Assembly (NCBI GenBank): GCA_014653585.1
Contig: JACWEH010000013.1
Span: 1-17,380 of the forward strand
DNA length: 17,380 nucleotides
DNA from: Pelagibacterales bacterium SAG-MED38
Lineage (GTDB): Bacteria; Pseudomonadota; Alphaproteobacteria; Pelagibacterales; Pelagibacteraceae
Reading direction: 5' to 3'
Shown one piece after another: positions 8,658-15,156 of the stretch; position 1 is the first letter of the stretch; every line of letters starts with the position of its first letter. The notes under the pieces are model-generated. The model was given only the letters and a program-made list of their open reading frames with translations. It made no database searches and was not told the DNA's origin. The translations under genes and the position numbers were made by a program.

Positions 8658-9590
8658 ATGAACAACTTAAAAAAAGTAGGATTAACTGCTTTAGCTACTA
8701 CTTTAGTTACTTCAGCATCAGTTGCTGGTGAACTAAGTGTATCAGGTAGTGCAGCTTTATCTTACACAGGTCTTAGCTCTAATGCTGACACTAATCCATG
8801 GGCAATGGGTGACAGCATTAAGTTTAATGGCGGTGGAGACCTAGACAATGGTATGACTGTATCAGTCTACTATGAATTAGATACTGGTGGTGCAGCTTAT
8901 GACGACTACAATTTAGTTGTTGGTATGGGTGATTCAGGAACTATATCTTTTTCAGGTAACTCAAAAAGTGGAAGCGGTGTTGATAAACTAAAAGATATCG
9001 TACCAAATGCTTACACACCAATTTACGAGGCAACAGATTCTACTGACAGTGGTTTAATCGATGCATCTGGTAACAACCAAGCTGGTCAATGGGGATACGA
9101 TGTTAACGTTGGATCTTTAGCACTATCAGCTTCTTACAATCCAAAACCAGCAGAGGCTAAAGCAGCTGAAGTAGGTTATGCTGTTGTTTACAGCGGCTTA
9201 ATGGATGGTTTAGAGTTAAGTGCTGGTATGTTTGATGATGGTGATGAAGCAGAGAACGACACTCTTGGTGTTAAGTACACTATGGGTAATGTAACTGCTG
9301 CTTACCAAATAACTAACGTAGACTACGAAGCGATCACTGAAACTGACCAAGATGCTACTCATTACGGTGTGTCTGTTGCAGTCAACGATGAGCTATCAGT
9401 ATCAGCTGGTAGACAAACGATCGAGTTCGATGGTAAATCAGACGATGAAACTAACACAGGTATTATGGCTTCATACACTATGGGCTCTATCTCAATCGGT
9501 GGTGGTTTCAATAAACTTGATAACAAAGGTGGAAGTAACACAGCAAAAGAGGTTGAAGCTTCAATCTTTAATATTGCGTTCTCATTCTAA
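8658..9590 (+). CDS. Gram-negative porin
   Basis: General-diffusion outer-membrane porin of the Porin_4-like type found in alphaproteobacteria. The 310-residue precursor begins with a signal peptide (KK, hydrophobic core, SVA cleavage before G24). The mature part is rich in Gly, Ser, Asp and alternating hydrophobic strands. The chain ends in Phe (NIAFSF), the C-terminal signature recognised by the BAM complex. It is clearly acidic. Base and codon use are less AT-rich than in its neighbours (many GGT, GCT, TAC, AAC), as expected of a highly expressed gene. It has its own promoter region, a strong SD and a strong terminator, so it is a single-gene unit. The transported substrates cannot be read from the sequence. 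Confidence 0.93.
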   Translation: MNNLKKVGLTALATTLVTSASVAGELSVSGSAALSYTGLSSNADTNPWAMGDSIKFNGGGDLDNGMTVSVYYELDTGGAAYDDYNLVVGMGDSGTISFSGNSKSGSGVDKLKDIVPNAYTPIYEATDSTDSGLIDASGNNQAGQWGYDVNVGSLALSASYNPKPAEAKAAEVGYAVVYSGLMDGLELSAGMFDDGDEAENDTLGVKYTMGNVTAAYQITNVDYEAITETDQDATHYGVSVAVNDELSVSAGRQTIEFDGKSDDETNTGIMASYTMGSISIGGGFNKLDNKGGSNTAKEVEASIFNIAFSF

Positions 9591-9610
9591 TCATTGTTTT
9601 TAATGAATTT

Positions 9611-9640
9611 AAAAGGCCCCTTTTAAGGGGCCTTTTTTTT
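9611..9640. terminator. Bidirectional Rho-independent terminator
   Basis: AAAAGGCCCC (9611-9620), a six-base loop and GGGGCCTTTT (9627-9636) form a perfect 10-pair stem, followed by T's to 9640 on the + strand. On the minus strand the AAAA becomes a short U run. It ends the porin transcript and probably also the converging ThiE-like transcript, whose last codons lie inside the stem. It is the only strong intrinsic terminator in the window. Confidence 0.95.
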
Positions 9641-10168
9641 ATCAAAAAAAGAAATTGCTGCAAAACCATAGGGTTTAACTAATTTTAGTTTTTTAAAATT
9701 ATTTTCATTTATTCCACCTAAAGAAATATCTTTCATAAAGGTGGCTTTTTTTAATTTGAGATATCTATAAATACTTAATTGTTTATTAGTCTTATCCTTA
9801 AATAAAGGAGATATAAAAATTTCTTTTATATTTTGTAATTCTTTTATTTTAATTTCTTTTAAATTATGTGCAGATCCTATTATTTTAAATTTATTTTTAA
9901 ATGAAAAAAATTTAGAATTAATCTCTTTATTAGAAGAAGAAATATAAACTCCATCAGCTTTAACATTATTTGCCAATTTAATATCGTTACAAACATAAAA
10001 TTTTCTCTGATTTTTTTTACAAAAATCACGTAATTCAATTAAAGTTTTTAAAGATGTTCCTTTATCTTTATTTCTCCATATAAAAGATATATTTTTATCT
10101 AAATTTATTAAGTGGGAATATTCAAATCTATTGATAAAATAATATTTTTTTAAATTTTTAATATGCAT
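9623..10168 (-). CDS. ThiE/TenI-superfamily protein, divergent
   Basis: A 181-residue TIM-barrel protein related to thiamine-phosphate synthase. Landmarks are IWRNKDK (family LRxK region), FYVCNDIKLANNVKADGVYI (like the IINDRxDLALAxxADGVHLG stretch), IIGSAHNLKEI (like GxSxHNxxE), ISPLFKDKTNK (like GPVFPTxTK) and SLGGINENNF plus GFAAISFF (phosphate-binding end). The usual H-x-G-Q-x-D active-site segment reads YISSSN, so classical TMP-synthase activity is doubtful. I chose the ATG at 10168, which abuts the yggS ATG head to head. A TTG at 10177 would add three residues and overlap yggS. The stop lies inside the terminator stem. It could be a thiamine-salvage or unrelated phosphate-binding paralogue. 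Confidence 0.8.
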   Translation of the reverse strand: MHIKNLKKYYFINRFEYSHLINLDKNISFIWRNKDKGTSLKTLIELRDFCKKNQRKFYVCNDIKLANNVKADGVYISSSNKEINSKFFSFKNKFKIIGSAHNLKEIKIKELQNIKEIFISPLFKDKTNKQLSIYRYLKLKKATFMKDISLGGINENNFKKLKLVKPYGFAAISFFDKKKAP

Positions 10169-10828
10169 CAAACACAAAGTAATCTAATCGAAATACAAAA
10201 TAAAATTAAGAAAAAAATTAACGAATCTTCAAAGGATAAATATAATCCAAAGATTATTGCTGTTTCCAAAACTTTCCCAGAACAAGAGATTTTACCTTTA
10301 TTAAATTTTGGTCATAACGAATTTGGGGAAAATAAGGTTCAGGAAGCCATTCAAAAATGGAAAAATCTCAAAGAAAAATATGATCAAGTAAGACTACATA
10401 TGCTGGGTAAACTGCAGACAAACAAAGTCAAAAGTGCCGTTGAAATATTTGACTATATACATTCATTAGATAATTTAAAACTTGCAAATAAATTAGCAAA
10501 AGAGATCCATGAGAAGAATAAGGAAATAAAAATTTTTATACAAATTAACTTAGGAGGAGAGAGTCAAAAATCTGGAATTGACCCTTCCAATCTTGAAGTT
10601 TTTTACAAAAATTGTTTAGATTTGAAATTGAATATTATAGGTACAATGTGTATCCCCCCTGACAATCAGGATCCACAGCCTTTTTTTAAAGAGATGTTAA
10701 ATTTAAATAATAAGATAAATCTTTCCGAGATTAGCATGGGTATGACAAATGATTTCCTAGAGGCTATAGAATTTAAGTCTACGTATTTAAGAATTGGGAC
10801 AGGTATTTTTGGGAAAAGATCTATTTAA
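10163..10828 (+). CDS. yggS: YggS/PLPBP family PLP-binding protein
   Basis: A PLP-homeostasis protein with an alanine-racemase-like fold but no known catalysis. The 221 residues match the family. IIAVSKTFP carries the PLP lysine (K36). It is followed by GENKVQEA (family GENYVQE), LHMLGKLQTNKVK, a QINLGGESQKSG segment (family VNxxxExxKxG), IGTMCIPP, ISMGMTNDFLEAIEFKSTYLRIGTGIFGKR. The ATG (10163-10165) is directly adjacent to the opposing ATG of the ThiE-like gene, so promoter and leader must lie inside that gene. The 3' end overlaps the L,D-transpeptidase gene by 8 bases, tail to tail. Confidence 0.96.
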   Translation: MHQTQSNLIEIQNKIKKKINESSKDKYNPKIIAVSKTFPEQEILPLLNFGHNEFGENKVQEAIQKWKNLKEKYDQVRLHMLGKLQTNKVKSAVEIFDYIHSLDNLKLANKLAKEIHEKNKEIKIFIQINLGGESQKSGIDPSNLEVFYKNCLDLKLNIIGTMCIPPDNQDPQPFFKEMLNLNNKINLSEISMGMTNDFLEAIEFKSTYLRIGTGIFGKRSI

Positions 10829-11318
10829 TTTTTATTTTTGTTTTTTTATTAATTACTTTTAAAAGTATTAGAAAATCTCTTTTTTGCAAAGCAATACAGC
10901 CTCTAGTGCTGGAGTAGTTTTTTGTTAAATGTAAAAATATTGCACTACCATTATGTCTTATAACTTTTTTGTAATTATATTTTATTAAAATAAGTAAATC
11001 ATATTTGTAATCTTTACGATAAAGTTTTTCATAGCTAAATTTTGTCTTTTTTCTAATTTTAATTAATTTGTTATAAAATTTACTTTTAGGATCGTCACAC
11101 CAGCCCATATCTTTTTTCAATATTATTGTTTTAAGCTTGGTTTGAGGTTTTTGAATTCTATCTGATCTGTAATAAATATTTCCCAATCCAAAAATTCCCC
11201 TTGGTGTTGTATAATCACCTTCTTTTTTATTTTTACTAAAACCTTTTTTTCCAACAGAACACTTAAATTTAAAGTCATCAAATGAAAGTGTTTCTTTATT
11301 TTTGATAATAATTGTCAT
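10821..11318 (-). CDS. Small L,D-transpeptidase (YkuD/ErfK-like) family protein
   Basis: A 165-residue protein with the L,D-transpeptidase catalytic region GSAIFLH...STRGC: His130 and Cys141, in the order H-x10-C. An upstream EGDYTTPRGIFGLG (family GDxxTPxGxF) is also present. It matches the short COG3786-type alphaproteobacterial proteins. The family cross-links peptidoglycan or attaches partners to it. The start at 11318 gives no signal peptide. No in-frame upstream extension is likely, because the divergent regulator begins 11 bases away. It is strongly basic (Lys-rich). It ends in an 8-base overlap with yggS. Confidence 0.88.
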   Translation of the reverse strand: MTIIIKNKETLSFDDFKFKCSVGKKGFSKNKKEGDYTTPRGIFGLGNIYYRSDRIQKPQTKLKTIILKKDMGWCDDPKSKFYNKLIKIRKKTKFSYEKLYRKDYKYDLLILIKYNYKKVIRHNGSAIFLHLTKNYSSTRGCIALQKRDFLILLKVINKKTKIKIK

Positions 11319-11329
11319 AATTTAAAAAA

Positions 11330-11890
11330 ATGAGCTCAAAAGTTTTAATCATTTATGAATATCAAATTCTATATGAATTACTAAATGAAATTAAAGAAAA
11401 TTTCAGTTTTGAATTAATCAAATCTGACAATAAACATTTTGGTAGTCTAAAATTTGAACCCAGTACAAATTATTTAGTTTTGTCATCAAGAAAACATGAA
11501 AAAATCCGTAGACAACTTATAATAGATAATAAACCTCTTAAATTTGAAAAACTAATCGAGTTTATAAATATTAATTTTCTTAAAAATAAGTTTTCAGACC
11601 AGTCAAATATTAAGATTGGAAAATATAATTTAGATTTAAATTCAAGAAATATTACTTATAAGGATAAAAATTTAAGTTTAACGGAAAGAGAGTCTGACTT
11701 AATAATTTTCATCAATGATAAAAAAAATGTTTCTATTAAGGATCTTCAAAAAAAAGTTTGGCATTATTCACAAGACTTAGAGACACATACTGTAGAAACT
11801 CATATTTATAGATTGCGAAAAAAAATGAAAGAAATTTTCGCGGATGAAAATTTTATTAAAAACGATAAGAAAGGTTACTCAATTAATTGA
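11330..11890 (+). CDS. Winged-helix regulator with decayed receiver domain (OmpR/PhoB type)
   Basis: The 186-residue protein has a C-terminal trans_reg_C winged helix (about 100-186): LTERESDLIIFI, an HTH region with KDLQKKVWHY, the recognition helix ETHTVETHIYRLRKKM, and a wing ending KKGYSIN. The N-terminal ~85 residues resemble a shortened receiver (KVLIIYEYQILYELL; KPLKFEKLIEFI like the KPF region). The acidic pair and the phospho-acceptor Asp are not seen. No histidine kinase lies nearby. It is divergent from the L,D-transpeptidase gene (11-base gap) and stops 4 bases before the end of the PfkB kinase gene. Its targets are unknown; the divergent wall enzyme is one candidate. Confidence 0.85.
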   Translation: MSSKVLIIYEYQILYELLNEIKENFSFELIKSDNKHFGSLKFEPSTNYLVLSSRKHEKIRRQLIIDNKPLKFEKLIEFININFLKNKFSDQSNIKIGKYNLDLNSRNITYKDKNLSLTERESDLIIFINDKKNVSIKDLQKKVWHYSQDLETHTVETHIYRLRKKMKEIFADENFIKNDKKGYSIN

Positions 11891-11894
11891 ATAT

Positions 11895-12821
11895 TTATAT
11901 TCTTGCACCAATTTTTTGAATAATTTTTGATGATAACTCAGTTCCTTTTATCAAACATTCTTTTGTATCTAAATTATTAATTACACCATGGAGATATCCA
12001 GCCGCAAATAAATCACCAGCACCTGTTAAGTCTTTAATATTCAAATCAGATTGGGCATTAACTTCAATAATTTCATCACCATTAACTGAAATAGCCCCCC
12101 TTTCCCCTCTAGTAATTACAATATTTTTTTTTATTTGTTTTGAAAATGAAACTGCCTCTTGGAAATCTTTTGCATCAATCAACGATAAAATTTCTTGCTC
12201 ATTTGCAAAAATAATATTCAGCTGATTTTTAACTAATTCTAAAAAATGAGGCTTGTGTCTATTAACACAAAAAAGATCAGATAAAGACATTGCTATTTTT
12301 TTTGAATGCATAATTGCTTTATCAAAGGCTTTCTTGGGATCCCCTTCATCCCACAAATAGCCTTCCAAAAAAATTATTTCTGCACTTTGGATGTATTCTT
12401 TTTTAATGTCTGTATCATTAATCTTCCCTGCTGTGCCAAGAAATGTGCACATTGTTCTTTCAGAGTCAGGTGTAATTAAAATTAAACAAGACCCAGTAGG
12501 AATTTTTTCTTCTTTTTTTTCATATAGATATTTTACTTTTTCATTGATTAGTCCATTTTCATATTTTTGGCCAAATTCATCATTATTAACTTTTCCTATA
12601 AACCCTACGTTATTACCAAGTTGAGCTAAACCAACTATGGAGTTAGCAACAGATCCGCCTGAAATTGTTTCCTCAATTTTTAAGGATGAAAGTAATTTTT
12701 TAAACTCTTTCTCATCAACTAATTTCATTGTGCTTTTAGTAAGAGAATTTTTTGTTAAAAATTCGTCTGGTACTTTGCAAAGTACATCGATGATCGCATT
12801 TCCAATTCCTAAAATATTCAT
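11895..12821 (-). CDS. PfkB-family carbohydrate/adenosine kinase
   Basis: A 308-residue ribokinase-like sugar or nucleoside kinase. The PfkB signature 1 region is GGSVANSIVGLAQLG (about 55-69) with downstream GFIGKVNNDEFG. Signature 2 is DLTGAGDLFAAGYLHG, where D264 starts the DxxGAGD anion hole and D270 is the catalytic base. VITRGERGAI and IIFANEQEI are typical of alphaproteobacterial proteins annotated as adenosine kinase. Substrate specificity (adenosine, inosine, fructose or ribose) cannot be settled here. It is the last gene of the sulfotransferase-dapB-nth-pfkB unit. Its ATG overlaps the nth stop by one base. Confidence 0.93.
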   Translation of the reverse strand: MNILGIGNAIIDVLCKVPDEFLTKNSLTKSTMKLVDEKEFKKLLSSLKIEETISGGSVANSIVGLAQLGNNVGFIGKVNNDEFGQKYENGLINEKVKYLYEKKEEKIPTGSCLILITPDSERTMCTFLGTAGKINDTDIKKEYIQSAEIIFLEGYLWDEGDPKKAFDKAIMHSKKIAMSLSDLFCVNRHKPHFLELVKNQLNIIFANEQEILSLIDAKDFQEAVSFSKQIKKNIVITRGERGAISVNGDEIIEVNAQSDLNIKDLTGAGDLFAAGYLHGVINNLDTKECLIKGTELSSKIIQKIGARI

Positions 12822-13474
12822 TAAGGTTTTTTTGCAATAAATGGTTTCTTTCGATTAGGATAACAAGAAGTACAAATTTTACAACTTAATCCGTAGCAGT
12901 CTCTAGCTTTACAAAATTCTCTACCATAATAAATGATTTGTAAATGTAATTTATTCCAATTCTTTTTGGGAAATAATCTTTTTAAATCCTTTTCAGTTTG
13001 GATTACATTTTTCCCATTTGTTAATCCCCATCTTTGAGCTAGTCTGTGAATATGAGTATCAACAGGAAATGCTGGATGACCAAAGCCTTGAGACATTACC
13101 ACACTTGCTGTTTTGTGTCCTACACCAGGTAATTTTTCTAATTCCTCAAAAGTTTTGGGTACTTTGCCTTTATAATCATTAACAAGTATTTTTGATAAAT
13201 TATAAATACTTTTTGCTTTGATTCTAAAGATACCAATTTTTTTGATTAAATTTTCAATTTTTCTTCTTCCTAATTTTATAAAATGTTCTGGTTTGTAATA
13301 TTTAGGATAAATATCTTTAGTTACATTATTAACATTAACATCAGTACACTGAGCAGAAAGAAGAACAGAAATTAGAAGTGTAAATACATTTCTGCTTTTT
13401 AATGGTACTTTTATGTTTGGATAAGTTTTATTTAGAATTTTTAATATTAACTTAGCTCTCTGGGTCTCATTCAT
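12821..13474 (-). CDS. nth: Endonuclease III, base-excision DNA glycosylase/AP lyase
   Basis: Removes oxidised pyrimidines and cuts at AP sites. The 217 residues align with E. coli Nth at a +1 offset. The helix-hairpin-helix LPGVGHKTASVV carries catalytic Lys121, and PVDTHIHR carries Asp139. LLSAQCTDVNVN is the conserved N-terminal helix. The C-terminal iron-sulfur region has five cysteines (188, 193, 198, 201, 204). Three match the canonical ligands, while the expected second ligand position (195) is Gly, so the cluster wiring differs from the textbook C-x6-C-x2-C-x5-C. It overlaps dapB and the kinase gene by one base each. Confidence 0.96.
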   Translation of the reverse strand: MNETQRAKLILKILNKTYPNIKVPLKSRNVFTLLISVLLSAQCTDVNVNNVTKDIYPKYYKPEHFIKLGRRKIENLIKKIGIFRIKAKSIYNLSKILVNDYKGKVPKTFEELEKLPGVGHKTASVVMSQGFGHPAFPVDTHIHRLAQRWGLTNGKNVIQTEKDLKRLFPKKNWNKLHLQIIYYGREFCKARDCYGLSCKICTSCYPNRKKPFIAKKP

Positions 13475-14256
13475 TATTTAAAATTCATCAAATCTCTCAT
13501 TGAGTATAATCCAGGTTTCTTGTTAATTAACCATTTTGCTGCTGTGAGGGCACCCTCTGAATATAGAGCCCTATCAAATGCCTCATGATTAAGTCTGATT
13601 ATTTCTTTGCCACTGGAAAATAAAACTTCATGTTCACCAATAATTTTTCCTTTTCTAACTGAATTAAAGTTTATTTTTTGTCCGTAAGGAAAATTATTTT
13701 TATTTAAATATTTTTTACCAATAATTTTATATAAATTTTTATTTTTCCCAGTTGCGATACCTTCGCCTAGCATCATTGCTGTACCTGATGGATGATCTTT
13801 TTTAAACTTATGATGCGCTTCAAAAATTTTACTTTTAAAATTATCCCCCAAAGATTTTGATGTAATTTCAGTTAAATACATCAAAAGATTTATTCCAAGA
13901 CTCATATTGCCAGCTTTTAGAATTGGGATTTTTTTAGAAAAATTTTTTATTATACTTTCCTCTTTTTTTGAAAAACCTGTAGTGCCAATTATTAGTCTCT
14001 TTTTCTGTTTGACGGCAAATTTAAGAACTTCAAGTGTGCATTTTGGAATTGTAAAATCTATTATAACATCAGTTTTCTTAAAAGCCTCTTCACTATTTAA
14101 TTTTGGTAATAATCCTGAAATTTTTTTTTTATGTGGTTTATTTTCTGTAACACTAGTGATTTTGAATTGGCTATCTTTGTTAGCAGATTTTATTAACTGC
14201 TGGCCCATTCTGCCCAGACATCCTGTAATTGTTAATTTTATTTTCCTAGATTTCAT
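13474..14256 (-). CDS. dapB: 4-hydroxy-tetrahydrodipicolinate reductase
   Basis: NAD(P)H-dependent enzyme of the diaminopimelate/lysine pathway. The 260 residues show GCLGRMGQ (12-19, nucleotide-binding loop), the GTTGF loop (91-95), AGNMSLGINLL, and the catalytic segment EAHHKFKKDHPSGTA, with H148 and H149, K152, and D154-H155-P156 where most homologues have DAPSGTA. The gene starts within the last 11 bases of the sulfotransferase gene and overlaps nth by one base. It contains a run of ten A on its coding strand (14121-14130), encoding the KKK of KPHKKKISG. Confidence 0.96.
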   Translation of the reverse strand: MKSRKIKLTITGCLGRMGQQLIKSANKDSQFKITSVTENKPHKKKISGLLPKLNSEEAFKKTDVIIDFTIPKCTLEVLKFAVKQKKRLIIGTTGFSKKEESIIKNFSKKIPILKAGNMSLGINLLMYLTEITSKSLGDNFKSKIFEAHHKFKKDHPSGTAMMLGEGIATGKNKNLYKIIGKKYLNKNNFPYGQKINFNSVRKGKIIGEHEVLFSSGKEIIRLNHEAFDRALYSEGALTAAKWLINKKPGLYSMRDLMNFK

Positions 14257-15088
14257 ATTTAAAAAATTTTAAGTCTTTATGATAATATTCATTCATTTTT
14301 TTTATCATGCTTTCATCTAAATTCTTTTTCCAATCATTTTCAGGTCCTTGGTAAAAGAATTTTATTTTTCTTTTATCTTTTAAAGAATAAACATTTTCAC
14401 CAAATTTTCCTTGATTTTCAATATCTTGAAGACTTTTAAAATTTGTAGTTCTTATGGCATTTCCCAGCTTTTTTGGATCAATCTTATCCTTTAACCTTAC
14501 TAGGGCGTTTACAAATACCACTAATTTTTCAAAAGTTTCTTCAGGATTTTTGACCATATCCTCATATCTGATTGTAAGTCTCTTAATAGACTTGTTACTC
14601 ATCCAAGATTGATAATTAATCCTCCAAGAATTCACGATATTTGTCTTAGCATAATTTTTTAAATGCGGATAATCTTCTAATACTTTATTTTCATCTTGCA
14701 TGAATTTGAGTGCTTTTTCATAAGATTCTAAATCATTATGGTTTTTTACTGAAGTAATTACATTTCTTGGATCTCTTATGACATATATAACTCCAAGTGA
14801 ATACTTTGGCTTTGTGAAATCATTACCAAAAGCTGTAATTAAAGAATTATGTGTTTTAAGAAATTTTGCTTTTTTTTGGTCGCATATATCTTTTTGTGAT
14901 GAATCCCAATGATTATGAATTTCACCTTGCTTAACTGTTTCACGAAAAAACTGTTTGTTAGGATAATCTTCTATTAAACTTAATTTATCTATATTAAAAA
15001 CCCCATTCTCACAAAAATAATACGCAGTTAAAAATGATCTTACCCATGTATTCCCACTTTTAGGGTATGAAGCTATCCAAATTATCAT
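14246..15088 (-). CDS. PAPS-dependent sulfotransferase family protein
   Basis: A 280-residue protein of the Sulfotransfer_1 family, which moves a sulfuryl group from PAPS to an acceptor. The 5'-phosphosulfate loop is SYPKSGNTWVRSFL (7-20). FLKTHN carries K78 and H80, which match the catalytic Lys/His of cytosolic sulfotransferases. The 3'-phosphate motif is IYVIRDPRNVITSVKNH (R105, S113). RYEDMVKNPEETFEKL and GPENDWKKNL are family features. No signal peptide or membrane segment is seen. The acceptor is unknown. It is the first gene of a unit with dapB (11-base overlap), nth and the kinase, 68 bases downstream of dnaJ. Confidence 0.93.
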   Translation of the reverse strand: MIIWIASYPKSGNTWVRSFLTAYYFCENGVFNIDKLSLIEDYPNKQFFRETVKQGEIHNHWDSSQKDICDQKKAKFLKTHNSLITAFGNDFTKPKYSLGVIYVIRDPRNVITSVKNHNDLESYEKALKFMQDENKVLEDYPHLKNYAKTNIVNSWRINYQSWMSNKSIKRLTIRYEDMVKNPEETFEKLVVFVNALVRLKDKIDPKKLGNAIRTTNFKSLQDIENQGKFGENVYSLKDKRKIKFFYQGPENDWKKNLDESMIKKMNEYYHKDLKFFKYEI

Positions 15089-15122
15089 ATTTATCTATTA
15101 AACTAGGTACTAATTATTTCAA
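15089..15122 (-). promoter_or_regulatory. Possible promoter of the sulfotransferase-dapB unit
   Basis: On the minus strand TTGAAA (15117-15122) and TAATAG (15095-15100) are separated by 16 bases, a sigma-70-like arrangement in the 68-base dnaJ-sulfotransferase gap. The -10 box lies only 6 bases before the ATG, so the mRNA would start at or next to the start codon (leaderless). High AT content makes chance matches likely. Read-through from dnaKJ is an alternative, as I see no strong terminator in the gap. Confidence 0.35.
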
Positions 15123-15156
15123 CTTAAATATTTTTTTGGGTCTGAAGGGCTACATC

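Noticed and set aside
9352..9603. Alternative + frame of 83 codons inside the porin gene
   Set aside because: Out-of-frame reading of the porin 3' half with no ribosome binding site or family likeness.
10131..10162. TTGATA as a -35 box for yggS
   Set aside because: No reasonable -10 hexamer at 16-18 bases; AT-rich sequence gives too many partial matches.
12391..12840. Two short + strand frames opposite the PfkB kinase gene
   Set aside because: Hydrophobic-looking but only antisense readings of conserved kinase codons.
13907..14272. 121-codon + frame opposite dapB with hydrophobic segments
   Set aside because: Antisense of Lys/Ile-rich dapB codons naturally gives Phe/Leu-rich sequence; no other support for a membrane protein.
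14936..14951. Second parS-like sequence TGTTTCACGAAAAAAC in the sulfotransferase gene
   Set aside because: Only 12 of 16 bases match the consensus and the palindrome is broken on one side, so it is probably chance.
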